Shown: piece after piece, positions 10,501 to 18,992 of the stretch
Layout: each line of letters opens with the position of its first letter
Position numbering within the stretch: the stretch's first letter is position 1
Made by a program: the position numbers and the translations under genes
Assembly: GCF_001026695.1 (NCBI RefSeq)
Contig: NZ_LDNB01000014.1
Location: 62,001-126,000, forward strand
Direction: 5' to 3'
Length of the DNA stretch: 64,000 nucleotides
From: Neobacillus vireti
GTDB taxonomy: Bacteria; Bacillota; Bacilli; Bacillales; Cytobacillaceae
Notes under the pieces: generated by a model
Databases searched by the model: none
What the model saw: the letters and a program-made list of their open reading frames with translations, nothing else
Told to the model about the DNA's origin: nothing

Positions 10501-10591
10501 TGTCCCGACAACGTATCATGTATTACATTCGGTAAAAGGAAGATTATCTCAGAAGAAAACGAAGAAGATGACTGAAAGGGAATCAGCGTAG
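7562..10591 (+). CDS. RND efflux transporter permease (SwrC/AcrB-like)
   Basis: A 1009-residue resistance-nodulation-division pump. TM1 (AGVIFIAMLMVIAGGIYSV) is followed by a large porter domain with GATPDQGLEDIGKPLE, then a block of helices containing the proton-relay motif GIAVAVGRVIDDSIVVIENVYR (about residues 390-412). The second half repeats this plan, with a second periplasmic-type domain and C-terminal helices (FLMLIGIVVTNAIVLMERV). The length fits the single-subunit RND proteins of Bacillus such as SwrC, which export lipopeptides and drugs. GGAGGGGAAGAG lies before the ATG. No adaptor or outer-membrane gene is nearby, as expected in a Gram-positive. Confidence 0.92.
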   Translation: MRSWIKFSLKNAGVIFIAMLMVIAGGIYSVKTMKMESMPNVDIPYIVVQVPYIGATPDQGLEDIGKPLESALSGIKKLDNLYIEAHSNVVVGILEFNMSKNMDEAEKDVTTAVASIKLPAGAEKPAILKDGPSAAPVFTFALSSETANQSDMTQFINERIKPALTGIDGAGSIDISGETEKEVAIKLDPEKMKQNGITYETVKQTLLAHNFSFPAGQVNVEDKTFNVQADFKLNSVEDVKKVQILAQGPAGMKKLSLSDVATVNYSNKKETVYTRLNEKPAVLVEMLAIPGSNTVEVVEQAKEKLDALDLPAGYKLTKLFDTSKEVKTSVDGMLREVLLGTLFAVIVTFLFLRNIRATIVAVLSIPLSILASMITLKYLDYSLNMMTLAGIAVAVGRVIDDSIVVIENVYRRTLSSPKRDERLVLTAAKEVGGAITSSTLTTIAVFGPLSFVPGIVGKFFAPFGITVIVALAFSLIVSLTVVPLLAKLFLLRIKHQEVKETLFEKAYRHVLSWVLTKRAVTIVLAIILFAGSLALAPLIPQNFLPQEKAVSYRLIGDLPAGTSLEKANKLAVKVEDILKNEQDIKHTQTIVSGEHIRFSIDLNDGVTKEQTNEFEKSVRAKVEKLDASMRVALSPVGIVGTSGLALMVEGGNAEDLETAGKMITDKIKGIDGLENVESNLSGVKEQLQLKINDQLAAEKGLSPIMIAGFVRELIAGDHVAEMQVEGKTTSVNLSLNSTSEGTINDIMSQKVTNPMGQQVSLSEVATLTKTPSPSALYRLNQQPYVQISGRITTDNSSGVQAEVDKRLKTLDLPKGISYHSEGQAQAMNEGFTNMMLAMAIAVVLVFIVMLIAFGNMLMPVAILSSLPFLFSGGLLGLYLTNQALGMPALVGFLMLIGIVVTNAIVLMERVKQNEKKGMAVGAALLEAGKTRLRPILMTALATIGALLPLALSSDGGLISRSLAIVVISGLLTSTLLTLVVVPTTYHVLHSVKGRLSQKKTKKMTERESA

Positions 10592-10621
10592 CGTCTGGAA
10601 TCACAATCTGTCCCTAGATAC

Positions 10622-10672
10622 AAAAAAGCCTGTAATTGTTAATTCTGACTAATTAACAATTACAGGCTTTTA
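10622..10672. terminator. Bidirectional terminator between the RND gene and uppP
   Basis: A 20-bp near-perfect stem, AAAGCCTGTAATTGTTAATT with its complement, flanked by A-rich and T-rich runs. It serves both convergent genes. Confidence 0.88.
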
Positions 10673-10692
10673 ATTTGTTTGATTGACCGGAC

Positions 10693-11490
10693 TTAAAGTA
10701 TTACAAATATAATGAATAGAGCAGCCAATGCAATTCGATAATAGGCAAAAACGGTTAGACCAATCTTTGCTAGTACCTTAATGAACACGATTGCTACACA
10801 CATTGCTACTACAAATGCAGTGACAAAACCGATTGCAAACATAGGAATATCACTCGTATGTAAGAAATGTAAACTTTTAATTAGATCCAATCCTGTTGCA
10901 CCGACCATAATCGGAAGTGCGACTAAAAAGGAAAATTCGGCAGCCGTTTTATGATTGGCACCAGCTAGTAATCCCCCTGATATGGTGGATCCGGCACGTG
11001 AAAAGCCAGGGATTACGGCTAAGCATTGAAATAATCCAATCGTTAGCGCTTGTTTATAGCTCAGTTCATCAACTGTAGAGGAAACGAATTTCCCGTGTTT
11101 TTTTTCGGCAAATATCATCAAAATTGCGCCGGCTATAAGGCTGACTACCACAACATTAGGCGAAAAAAGTTGATTTTTAATGAAGTTATGCAGCAATAGG
11201 CCTACTAATGCAGCGGGTAACACGCCCAAGATGATGTGAATAGCGTCTAATTTCTTTTCTGGCTTTCCAATGGTGCTGAAATTTAATAGTGAAAGGTATC
11301 GCTTCCAATATAATACTAAAATAGCCAGCATAGAACCAAGTTGGATGATGACTTCAAACGTATTAGCCTTTTCGCCTTCAAACCCTAGTAAATTACCAAC
11401 TAAAATCAGGTGCCCTGTAGATGAGATCGGCAAGAATTCAGTTAATCCTTCTACGATTCCTAATATAAAAGCAATAATATTTTCGCTCAT
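10693..11490 (-). CDS. uppP: Undecaprenyl-diphosphatase UppP (BacA)
   Basis: 265 residues, about eight transmembrane helices. The BacA/UppP signatures are present: the N-terminal GIVEGLTEFLPISSTGHLIL (Glu-rich motif) and the GFSRAGSTISGGLLAG motif (about residues 160-176). The enzyme dephosphorylates undecaprenyl diphosphate to recycle the lipid carrier for cell-wall synthesis, and extra dosage gives bacitracin resistance. It is a single gene ending at the shared terminator. Confidence 0.95.
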   Translation of the reverse strand: MSENIIAFILGIVEGLTEFLPISSTGHLILVGNLLGFEGEKANTFEVIIQLGSMLAILVLYWKRYLSLLNFSTIGKPEKKLDAIHIILGVLPAALVGLLLHNFIKNQLFSPNVVVVSLIAGAILMIFAEKKHGKFVSSTVDELSYKQALTIGLFQCLAVIPGFSRAGSTISGGLLAGANHKTAAEFSFLVALPIMVGATGLDLIKSLHFLHTSDIPMFAIGFVTAFVVAMCVAIVFIKVLAKIGLTVFAYYRIALAALFIIFVIL

Positions 11491-11788
11491 TGTTTATCGT
11501 TTAGCCTCCATTTGTTGTCACATACTTTACATCAAGAAGATATAGATTTTTTTCGACAGATTTTACAAAAATTCGAACACATGCTTACAAATTATAGTAT
11601 TTGAAGCTACATAATACAACATTTTTCTAAAAATTTTACAGAAGTTTAACATTAACATTTCCATTTGGATAAATTATGTAATATTAAATTTGCTTATATG
11701 TTAGTGTTTTTGCCACCATAGCAGAATTTACAGAGAATCAAAGTGAAATTTACATCATTTTCACATTGGATTATTAGTATATAGGTAG
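11491..11788. other. Divergent intergenic region between uppP and the EAL gene
   Basis: About 300 nt of AT-rich DNA that should hold the promoters of both divergent genes. I see no ORF, strong hairpin or recognisable operator, and no promoter I would place with confidence. Confidence 0.4.
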
Positions 11789-12679
11789 ATGATAAATAAG
11801 TGGGTGCAGCGAATGGACAGTCAAAATAGCGAGATTTTTTCAGGGGAAAGTCCTTTTTATTTATATTTAAAGCACTTAAACAACAGAGGGAGGAAAGAGA
11901 TTTTATATATTAAAAGGTTGAAGGAAATGCAAAAAATCATAAGAAATAATGCTTTAAATACGTTCTTTCAGCCGATTCTAAATTTAAAGTCAGGAGAAAC
12001 GATTGCTTATGAAGCGTTAAATCGTCCAGCTGTAACTAAGTTATTTCCTAGCACTGAAGAGTTCTATGAATTTATCGGGCAATCTAATCAAGTGTTCCTT
12101 TTTGAATGTTTCTGTAGAAACCTTTCGCTTAAAAGATTTATTGATAGATTGAACGATAATTTGATCCCGAGTACCTCATTGCTTTTTATCAACATTCACC
12201 CACATGTCCTGCTCGATTCTAATTATCATAGTGGTGAAACGCTCCAACTCTTATCCAAACTTGGGATTGAACCGAAACAGGTCGTTTTTGAATTGACTGA
12301 GAGAAGTGCTGTTTCAGATGTTGCACTTTTTGAAAAAGTCCTTGCAAACTACCGTTCACAAGGATTTCGGATTGCAATTGATGATGTTGGTTCTGGATAC
12401 AATAGTTTAAAGTCGTTAATCTATTTAAAACCAGAATTTATCAAACTAGATAAGTCACTTATTCAAAATATTGATCAAAATCGAGAACAGCAGCAGCTGG
12501 TGAAAATAATCATTGAGTATGCTAAACAATCTTCGACAGAAATAATAGCTGAAGGGATTGAAAGAATCGAAGAACTGGTTTTCACTTGTGAGCACGGTGT
12601 CCATTACGGTCAAGGATATGCTCTTGGAAAACCACATAAGGAAATAAAACCTGGGAAGATCCCGCAGTATTCTATGTAG
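11789..12679 (+). CDS. EAL-domain protein (cyclic-di-GMP phosphodiesterase)
   Basis: 296 residues. After about 45 residues of N-terminal extension, a complete EAL domain runs to the end: FFQPILNLKSGETIAYEALNRP (the EAL motif), FINIHPH, VVFELTERS, AIDDVGSGYNSLKSL (the DDFGTGY-equivalent, with both Asp), FIKLDKSLI and IIAEGIE. The metal and catalytic residues E, N, E, D, D, K, E appear present, so it is probably an active c-di-GMP hydrolase in the cytoplasm. No sensor or GGDEF domain is attached. The start is uncertain: an ATG at 11813 has a better-spaced purine run. Confidence 0.88.
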   Translation: MINKWVQRMDSQNSEIFSGESPFYLYLKHLNNRGRKEILYIKRLKEMQKIIRNNALNTFFQPILNLKSGETIAYEALNRPAVTKLFPSTEEFYEFIGQSNQVFLFECFCRNLSLKRFIDRLNDNLIPSTSLLFINIHPHVLLDSNYHSGETLQLLSKLGIEPKQVVFELTERSAVSDVALFEKVLANYRSQGFRIAIDDVGSGYNSLKSLIYLKPEFIKLDKSLIQNIDQNREQQQLVKIIIEYAKQSSTEIIAEGIERIEELVFTCEHGVHYGQGYALGKPHKEIKPGKIPQYSM

Positions 12680-12685
12680 GGGTGC

Positions 12686-12753
12686 GGGGACAGGCACCTC
12701 GTCCAAACTTGGCCACCCCCGCCATGAATTATAGGGCAAGGTGCCTGTCCCCC
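12686..12753. repeat. Palindromic GGGGACAGGCACC intergenic repeat
   Basis: Inverted arms GGGGACAGGCACCT and AGGTGCCTGTCCCC, about 40 nt apart, fill the gap between two convergent genes. Elements of this sequence type are scattered in Bacillaceae genomes (recall). It can fold as a hairpin and may act as a bidirectional terminator. Confidence 0.7.
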
Positions 12754-12758
12754 TGACC

Positions 12759-14174
12759 CTATGGAGCAATTTCAAACACAGTGCCTTGGTTAAAATCAGT
12801 CACTTTCATAGAGCCGTAAACGCCCAAATATAGTCTGGTTTGATCCAGATTCGTTCCCAAATTAACAAAATAAGCTAACCCGGACCCAAAATTATAATCA
12901 GTTTCAATCACACTAAAATCATCTAGTTTACCATCTGTTCTAACCCTCGTATAAGCTAAAACTCCTCTAACCGGAGGTCTGGACTCTTCATGCCTCGCAA
13001 GATCGGTAAACACAACACTCCCCGTTAAATCGGGGATTCCATTCCCCATATAGGCTTGCACTCCTGTAAGTGCAGTTCCTCCAAACTTATCGGGCCGGGG
13101 ATCTTTATGAAAATAACTAGTTAAAGGCGGAAGACGGCTCACTGATGTTTTTACTGCTTCATTGTAATAAACAATGGTTGTCTCATCCAAATTCGGATTT
13201 TCAGAGCAGCCCTTTATAATCGAAGTAGGAAAGGCACCTTCCCACCCGCGCCAGCCAAAGTTAATCAATCCTTCTTGGTCAGATGAAGCTTGAATGAGCT
13301 GGGGAACCGGTATTGGCTTATAATGAACGAATGAAAAAATCGCCTCTGCCAGATCCTGCCCGACATTTCCCACATATTTGATATACTGATGATAAAACCT
13401 TTGAAAAGAAATACCTGGTATATTGCGGACCCCTTTGGCCATTACAGTTAGCGTTTCCTGAATAGGTGCGGGCAGTTCATTAAAACGTGTGACTACAGGT
13501 GGATTATTGATGGATGTATTCTTATCTACATCAATTTCAATTATCTTACCGGCAATCTCCATATCGTCCTGGCTTAAATTTAAATGATCATAGCCCGCTC
13601 CGCCATCTCCAGTTGTTAATACAAGCTTTCCTGTTTCAGGTGAAAAGTTTAAGCTATTGACACCATTATGATTGAAAAATGGTCTTCTTAAGTTAAGTAA
13701 TATCCGTCGTCTTTGCGGCTGCCCATTCGATTGGAGAATCCATTCTTCCACTGTATCAATATGATCATATTGAGTTTCTCTATTTGTCCACCTTAGGTTT
13801 AAGGTTCCGGGATCACATGGGTTAGGCTTAAATTTTTCAGAAAGAGCTCCTGGACCCTGTGTTCCAGCTACTGAATAATGAAGATAAAACAGACCGTTAT
13901 ACTGAAATTCGGGATGAAATGCCAGTCCTAACAATCCCCGTTCATCATAGCCCGCACCAGAAACACCTGGTTCAGAAGTACCTAGTTTTATGATTCTCTG
14001 GCGAATATCTAAAAAACTCCTTAAACTTGAGTTTTTTATGTAAAAGATCTCTCCTACCTGGGTTGCAATAAACAAGCTTTCAGTTGAGTCACCTGGAAGG
14101 ATAGTAGTTTTCAATACAGTGGGTAAATTTAACTTACTTACAATCGGCCGTAAACGAACCTTAACTTTTTTCAC
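12759..14174 (-). CDS. PQQ-type glucose/sorbosone dehydrogenase family protein
   Basis: 471 residues of beta-propeller type. Family landmarks are GLLGLAFHPEFQYNGLFYLHYS (about residues 82-103), LNLRRPFFNHNGVNSLNFSP, LVLTTGDGGAGYDHLN, GKIIEIDVD and NFGWRGWEGAFP, as in the sorbosone dehydrogenase/HHIPL-type proteins. I see no signal peptide at this start (MKKVKVRLRPIVSKL), which is unusual because the relatives are normally exported. Catalytic activity and cofactor binding are not proven by sequence, and a structural or adhesive propeller is possible. Confidence 0.75.
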   Translation of the reverse strand: MKKVKVRLRPIVSKLNLPTVLKTTILPGDSTESLFIATQVGEIFYIKNSSLRSFLDIRQRIIKLGTSEPGVSGAGYDERGLLGLAFHPEFQYNGLFYLHYSVAGTQGPGALSEKFKPNPCDPGTLNLRWTNRETQYDHIDTVEEWILQSNGQPQRRRILLNLRRPFFNHNGVNSLNFSPETGKLVLTTGDGGAGYDHLNLSQDDMEIAGKIIEIDVDKNTSINNPPVVTRFNELPAPIQETLTVMAKGVRNIPGISFQRFYHQYIKYVGNVGQDLAEAIFSFVHYKPIPVPQLIQASSDQEGLINFGWRGWEGAFPTSIIKGCSENPNLDETTIVYYNEAVKTSVSRLPPLTSYFHKDPRPDKFGGTALTGVQAYMGNGIPDLTGSVVFTDLARHEESRPPVRGVLAYTRVRTDGKLDDFSVIETDYNFGSGLAYFVNLGTNLDQTRLYLGVYGSMKVTDFNQGTVFEIAP

Positions 14175-14247
14175 CTAACTTTCCACCCCTTCATATTGTT
14201 TTCTTCTATAAGAATATGAAAAGATCTGTTCTATAAGTACCAAACTT

Positions 14248-14330
14248 GGAAGCATGGGGACGGTTCTAGTGCTTTTTCTTAACCATGAAATGTGAATAAA
14301 ACAGACCATGAGAACCGTCCCTGTGGTATC
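14248..14330. repeat. Palindromic GGGACGGTTCT repeat, copy 1
   Basis: Arms GGGGACGGTTCTAGTG... and ...CATGAGAACCGTCCCT fold into a long hairpin. The copy is nearly identical to that at 15836-15917, sharing GGAAGCATGGGGACGGTTCT and GCTTTTTCTTAACCATGAAA. The two copies flank the MFS gene. Confidence 0.85.
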
Positions 14331-14408
14331 TTAATAAAAAATGAACAAACTATATTAATAAAAAATGTTAGTTAATCAAAAATATTGAGCTATAGGAGAT
14401 AAAAATTT

Positions 14409-15779
14409 ATGTCAGTGATTCATAATGAATTTGTAGTTAAAAATCCAAGGTTATTAATAGTGGCAATTGCGCTAGGGGTCATTTTAAATCCCTTAAATAC
14501 GACGATGATTACGGTAGCATTGCCAGCTATCCAAAATGAGTTTCTACTTACATCAGGAGATATTTCTTGGTTAATTGCTTCCTATTTCATTGTAAGTGCT
14601 GTTTTTTTACCTCTAATTGGTAAATTAAGTGACTTTTACGGAAGGAGGAAGATCTTTCTATGTGGATTGATTTTGGTTTCTATTTCTTCTCTTTTGGCTC
14701 CTTTATCTCCAAATATGTTGTTTTTAGTAGGAATGAGAACAATACAAGCAATCGGGACATCCGCTCTTTATCCTGCCGGAATAGGGATGGTTCGAGCTTA
14801 TATTAGTAAAAATCAAAATCGAGTAATCGCTACATTAGCTGTATTTGCAACCACTTCAGCGGCATTTGGACCAACGATAAGTGGATTATTAATTCAGTAT
14901 GGCGGATGGCCTATTATCTTTTATGTTAACTTTCCTGTTATCATTATGTCTGCAATACTTGCTTTAAAATATATTCCCAAAGACATAAAGAATGACGAAA
15001 AAACATACAAATGGGATATTATCGGGATTATTTTGTTTGGTTCACTCATGTCTTGTTGGATGGTCTTTTTACAATCATTGGAAAGAGGTTTCAATATATG
15101 GACCTTCATTCTGTCAATCATGATTACCCTTATATTTTATTACTATGAAAAAAAGAGAACAGAGCCATTTATCAATGTTGGTTTTTTAACCAAAAATTTA
15201 AATGTCTCCTTCATATATGTTCAATATATATTAGCAACGATTGTTTTTTTCTCTATGCTTCTTTTCATGCCAACTTATTTACAAAATGTGCTCATGCTTG
15301 ACTCCAAAACAGCAGGAATAATGATGCTGTCTATTTCTGTATTTGCTATGATGATGACGCCTATTGCGACCCGTTGGATAGAAAGTATCGGATTCAGAAC
15401 TCCGTTAATATTTGGTGCCATAGTGGGGATCGCAGGTGTTGGTTTATTACTAACTTTCAATAATACTTCCTCTCTAGTCTGGTTGTTCATGATATTAGCA
15501 ATTATTGGAATTAGTAATGGGGTACTTAGCATAGGATCACAAAACCTTCTCTACTCTATTGTGATGAAAGAACAAAGTGGAATTGCTTCAGGTTTACTGA
15601 TGACATCTAGATTTATAGGGAACATCCTTGCCTCTAGTTTATATGGTGTGATGTTTGCATCTGGAATAAATGATGTGAATAAAAATTCAATGACCTCCGT
15701 CTTATTAATCGTATCAGTTATTATGATTCCGGGAATAGTCTTCATTACAAAGAGCAAAGCTTTAATAGGTAAACAATAG
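14409..15779 (+). CDS. MFS drug efflux transporter (DHA2-like)
   Basis: 456 residues with about 12-14 transmembrane helices. The MFS motif A appears as GKLSDFYGRRKIFL after helix 2 (about residues 74-87), and PAIQNEF in helix 1 is typical of the DHA2/Bmr3-type exporters. It should be a proton-driven exporter of a small molecule. GGAGATAAAAATTT lies before the ATG. It is a single gene bracketed by two copies of a palindromic repeat, so it may have moved as a unit. It is convergent with the downstream HAD gene. Confidence 0.88.
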   Translation: MSVIHNEFVVKNPRLLIVAIALGVILNPLNTTMITVALPAIQNEFLLTSGDISWLIASYFIVSAVFLPLIGKLSDFYGRRKIFLCGLILVSISSLLAPLSPNMLFLVGMRTIQAIGTSALYPAGIGMVRAYISKNQNRVIATLAVFATTSAAFGPTISGLLIQYGGWPIIFYVNFPVIIMSAILALKYIPKDIKNDEKTYKWDIIGIILFGSLMSCWMVFLQSLERGFNIWTFILSIMITLIFYYYEKKRTEPFINVGFLTKNLNVSFIYVQYILATIVFFSMLLFMPTYLQNVLMLDSKTAGIMMLSISVFAMMMTPIATRWIESIGFRTPLIFGAIVGIAGVGLLLTFNNTSSLVWLFMILAIIGISNGVLSIGSQNLLYSIVMKEQSGIASGLLMTSRFIGNILASSLYGVMFASGINDVNKNSMTSVLLIVSVIMIPGIVFITKSKALIGKQ

Positions 15780-15835
15780 GAAATTTCTCTTTTTCCGTTA
15801 TCCCGAGTCTCAATGTGGTGTTGATTAAGTTTTAG

Positions 15836-15917
15836 GGAAGCATGGGGACGGTTCTAGTGCTTTTTCTTAACCATGAAAAGTAAATGAAGAAAAACATGAG
15901 AACCGTCCCTTTGGTAT
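15836..15917. repeat. Palindromic GGGACGGTTCT repeat, copy 2
   Basis: Same element and orientation as at 14248-14330, differing mainly in the loop region. It is directly joined to a duplicate of the 5' end of the ECF S-component gene (15919-15951). Confidence 0.85.
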
Positions 15918-15918
15918 C

Positions 15919-15951
15919 AGTATGCTGAATTCATATGATAACCCCTTCTTT
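15919..15951 (-). pseudogene. Fragment duplicating the start of the ECF S-component gene
   Basis: Positions 15919-15943 are identical to 18804-18828, and most of the next 8 bases match. On the minus strand this is a ribosome binding site, ATG and the codons for MNSAY, then a TGA where the palindromic repeat begins. It looks like a remnant left by duplication or rearrangement at the repeat. Confidence 0.65.
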
Positions 15952-16170
15952 TGTTAAGGCTCTATTAAAAGTAAATGTTGATTTCACTGTATTTGAAAAA
16001 TAAACGAAAAAATTCCGTTTAAATTGGGAAATATCCATTTTTCCTTAATAATAAAGGGAGTTTTTCCGTTTATATGATCCAAATCCGAAAAAAAAATAAC
16101 AGGTATGTATCTAACGAAATAGATCCACAGCTGTCATTTTTTTATTACAAAAAGTTATGTTGAAATAACT

Positions 16171-16959
16171 CTAAACTGCATATGATTTATGAAGATAGCG
16201 TTCTATAAACTCAGCTAATCCATCATTTTCGTGGTGTCCTGTTACAAAATCAGCTGCTGCTTTAACCTCTTCACTAGCGTTCCCCATTGCCACGCCCGTA
16301 CCGACATGACGAAGCATCTCTAGATCATTGGGGCCGTCTCCAATGGCGACGACTTCGCTTGGACTAATTCGAAATGTGCGAAGTAAGCTTTTTATAGCAG
16401 ACCATTTGGAAACATTAGGAGCAACCAATTCAAACCCGTCATTCCAATTGATGACTGCTGCTTCGTTTTTAAACAATGCGGATAGTTCTGGTCTTGGTGC
16501 ACCTATTCGCACACTATATTTAAGAACATCTTGGTAATTTGCTTGTCTTAAATCTCCAATATAACGCGGCGGAATTTGCCCTACTTTTGTCCAATAATCG
16601 ATTTCTTCATTTGTTTCCTTACAATAAAGCCCACTTGCTGTATGAATCATAACATTACAAGGATTTTCAGTGGTCAGATGGTGGAAACGTTCTTCGTTCA
16701 GTTGGACGGTTTTCATTTGCAAAGCGCTTCCTGTTTCTGCATCGTGAATTGCGGCGCCATTCAAGCAGATCATTGGAGTTCGTAATCCAATTTCTTTATG
16801 GTAGGGAGCGGTTACTTCATAATGTCGGCCAGTAGCCAGAAAAACCTGGACTCCCTGATTAACGAGCCCATAAATGGCCTCCATATTTCGGCTGGAAATG
16901 TTGTTTGAGGATTTTAGTAGTGTACCATCCATATCAATAAATACTGCACGTACCTTCAT
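16171..16959 (-). CDS. Cof-type HAD-IIB phosphatase
   Basis: 262 residues. HAD motif I is FIDMDGTLL (Asp10/Asp12 region), motif II is the FLATGRH Thr, motif III is the Lys of SKWSAIKSLL, and motif IV is VVAIGDGPNDLEMLRHVG. The C2B cap between motifs II and III marks subfamily IIB. Relatives dephosphorylate sugar phosphates, FMN or pyridoxal phosphate; the substrate is not readable here. Monocistronic. Confidence 0.9.
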   Translation of the reverse strand: MKVRAVFIDMDGTLLKSSNNISSRNMEAIYGLVNQGVQVFLATGRHYEVTAPYHKEIGLRTPMICLNGAAIHDAETGSALQMKTVQLNEERFHHLTTENPCNVMIHTASGLYCKETNEEIDYWTKVGQIPPRYIGDLRQANYQDVLKYSVRIGAPRPELSALFKNEAAVINWNDGFELVAPNVSKWSAIKSLLRTFRISPSEVVAIGDGPNDLEMLRHVGTGVAMGNASEEVKAAADFVTGHHENDGLAEFIERYLHKSYAV

Positions 16960-17296
16960 TTATACTGCCCCCTCATCCGTTGGTAAACCAATCTTATCAT
17001 CTGAATATTAAAGCCTTGTAAACGCAATGTACAGATTAAATGAAGTTTATCGGGAAACAAGGGACGGTACTATGCAAGTTATTAATAATATGCCAATAAC
17101 GGATGTAAGAGTTGAACATCAAGCTGCCATCTTTTTGAGCAACGGAGCCTTTGTTGAAGAAGAATATTAGGTTATGGAGTAGAATATTTGAATAAGATTA
17201 ATGATAAAATTGAGATGTAATGAAGTCTTGATTAAGAATATAATCTAGTTGGTTACAATTAAATAGGTATAAATTAGGGAAGGAAGTGCAAAAACT

Positions 17297-18004
17297 ATGG
17301 ATTTTGAAACAGTTATGCAGGAGCTTGAAGTCCTTGGCAAGGAACGAACTAAAAAAATATACATATCCAATGGTGCACACGAGCCGCTTTTTGGGGTAGC
17401 TACAGGTGCTATGAAACCAATCGCAAAGAAAATAAAAATAAATCAACGTTTAGCTGAAGAGCTTTATTCCACAGGTAACTACGATGCAATGTATTTTGCA
17501 GGAATTATTGCAGACCCAAAAGCTATGACTGAGTCGGATTTTGATCGTTGGATGGATGGGGCGTATTTTTATATGCTGTCCGATTATGTCGTGGCAGTAA
17601 CTTTATCAGAGTCAGATATTGCACAGGACGTTGCTGATAAATGGATTGCAAGCGATGACGAGCTGAGAATGTCAGCGGGCTGGAGTTGTTACTGCTGGCT
17701 TTTAGGGAATCGAAAAGACCATGAATTTTCCGAAAGCAAGATTTCCACTATGCTGGATCTGGTGAAAAATACGATTCATGATTCGCCAGAACGAACGAAA
17801 TCCGCTATGAATAATTTTCTATATACCGTGGGGATTTCCTATGTGCCGCTACATGAAAAGGCAGTCGAGACCGCAAAGAAAGTAGGCATAGTAGAAGTCA
17901 AACGGGACAAGAAAAAAAGCAGTTTCCTAAACGCTGACGAAAGTATTCAAAAAGAAATTGATCGAGGGAAACTTGGTTTCAAACGCAAATATGTAAGATG
18001 TTAA
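17297..18004 (+). CDS. DNA alkylation repair protein (AlkD-like HEAT repeats)
   Basis: 235 residues, mostly helical, matching the AlkC/AlkD HEAT-like family: MKPIAKKIKINQRLAEELYSTGNYDAMYFAGIIA is the repeat that normally aligns with the DNA-binding concave face, and SDYVVAVTLSES, WSCYCWLLG and ERTKSAMNNFLYTVG follow. Relatives are either N-alkylpurine glycosylases or non-catalytic DNA-binding members, and I cannot decide which. A GGAAGGAAG run lies before the ATG. A terminator follows about 200 nt later. Confidence 0.82.
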   Translation: MDFETVMQELEVLGKERTKKIYISNGAHEPLFGVATGAMKPIAKKIKINQRLAEELYSTGNYDAMYFAGIIADPKAMTESDFDRWMDGAYFYMLSDYVVAVTLSESDIAQDVADKWIASDDELRMSAGWSCYCWLLGNRKDHEFSESKISTMLDLVKNTIHDSPERTKSAMNNFLYTVGISYVPLHEKAVETAKKVGIVEVKRDKKKSSFLNADESIQKEIDRGKLGFKRKYVRC

Positions 18005-18205
18005 CTGGCACTACTTATGGGCAAAATAAGTATAATCTCTCTTGTAAACCTTCTAAGACTTCTTCTGGCACATCCCTGACCTTGATATCCCATCTGGGGA
18101 AAGTAGCCAATTTGTTATTTCGGTCAATTCTGCGAGATTATTAACATTGATAATAGTAAATTTTAATGTTGTTGTAGTAAATGGGGGCATATGAAGTACA
18201 AAGAA
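18005..18205. other. Intergenic stretch after the AlkD-like gene
   Basis: About 200 nt without an ORF of usable length or a recognised RNA; it leads into the terminator at 18206. Confidence 0.35.
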
Positions 18206-18242
18206 GGATAGATAAAGCAAATTTTATCTATCCTCCTTTTTT
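18206..18242 (+). terminator. Intrinsic terminator
   Basis: Stem GGATAGATAAA / TTTATCTATCC with a GCAAA-type loop and a TCCTTTTTT tail. Confidence 0.85.
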
Positions 18243-18276
18243 GCCTTTTGTTGCTGGTTACTTTTTGTATTAACAA

Positions 18277-18819
18277 TCAATTTCTATTTGTTGTCTGTCC
18301 AATTCTTTTCTTAAAGCGTCCTGCAAGAGGTACGACAATGATACCAGCTATTACGACCTGCATAATGTTTCCAGGGATGGAGCCGAATGGCTGTATCCAG
18401 TTACCGTAAAGGATTACTTCGGTAAAATAGTAGCCAACGACTTTTATGATCAGTGCAGTTGCAACTGCCAGTGTGTTAACAAGGACTCTTTTGCCGGGTA
18501 CCTTTTCGGAAATAAGTCCGGCTAAGAAGCCCATTGCACCTACGATGATAAATGTAAACGGTGCCCATAGTGCCCAGCCAGAGATAAGATCGAAGAAACC
18601 CATTCCGAAAGCACCTGCTATGGCTCCGGATTTTTTGCCGTAAACCAAGGCTGCTATAAAAAGAGGCACGTTACCTAAATGGATTAAACCTCCGTTACCC
18701 ATTATTGGGAGCCTTATGTTGATAAACATGGTGGCTACAAGGGTTAATGCGATGAAAAGTGCATTGATGACTATGGCTCTTGTTTTAGTTGTTCCTATTG
18801 GTGAGTATGCTGAATTCAT
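18277..18819 (-). CDS. ECF transporter S component (vitamin uptake)
   Basis: 180 residues with about five or six hydrophobic helices. The family landmarks LIHLGNVPLFIAALVYG (about residues 50-66) and GFFDLISGWALWAPFTFIIVG (about 84-104) place it among energy-coupling-factor S components. These bind a vitamin or its precursor in the membrane and share a common EcfAAT module encoded elsewhere. The ligand is unclear, and no matching riboswitch was recognised in the leader. A fragment of its 5' end is duplicated at 15919-15951. RBS AAAGAAGAGG precedes the ATG. Confidence 0.8.
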   Translation of the reverse strand: MNSAYSPIGTTKTRAIVINALFIALTLVATMFINIRLPIMGNGGLIHLGNVPLFIAALVYGKKSGAIAGAFGMGFFDLISGWALWAPFTFIIVGAMGFLAGLISEKVPGKRVLVNTLAVATALIIKVVGYYFTEVILYGNWIQPFGSIPGNIMQVVIAGIIVVPLAGRFKKRIGQTTNRN

Positions 18820-18931
18820 ATGATAACCTCTTCTTTCTTTAAAATAATATCATACAATCAGATACTTAATAAAGACGATCATTTACATTTTTATTCCCTG
18901 AAGTGCTTCTATCGGAGTATGTTATATGAAT

Positions 18932-18992
18932 AAAAATAAGCCTAAAATGTGCAAGTTGTGCATGAAAACTTGCATATTTTAGGCTTAAAAAT
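18932..18992. terminator. Long hairpin upstream of the ECF gene
   Basis: Arms AAGCCTAAAATGTGCAAGTT and AACTTGCATATTTTAGGCTT form a nearly perfect 20-bp stem with T- or A-rich flanks on both sides. It may terminate transcription toward the ECF gene (attenuator) or simply separate units. Confidence 0.7.

Noticed and set aside
10636..10660. GTTAATT...AATTAAC as another Crp/Fnr-type site
   Set aside because: The arms are part of a terminator stem with wider spacing than 5-4-5 and lie between gene ends, not at a promoter.
17072..17170. 32-codon ORF ending FLSNGAFVEEEY
   Set aside because: No RBS; it overlaps a piece of the GGGACGG repeat. It may be a gene remnant, but I cannot support it.
18820..18992. 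Riboswitch upstream of the ECF S component
   Set aside because: Only one long hairpin is visible; I recognise no TPP, preQ1, FMN, cobalamin or THF aptamer blocks.
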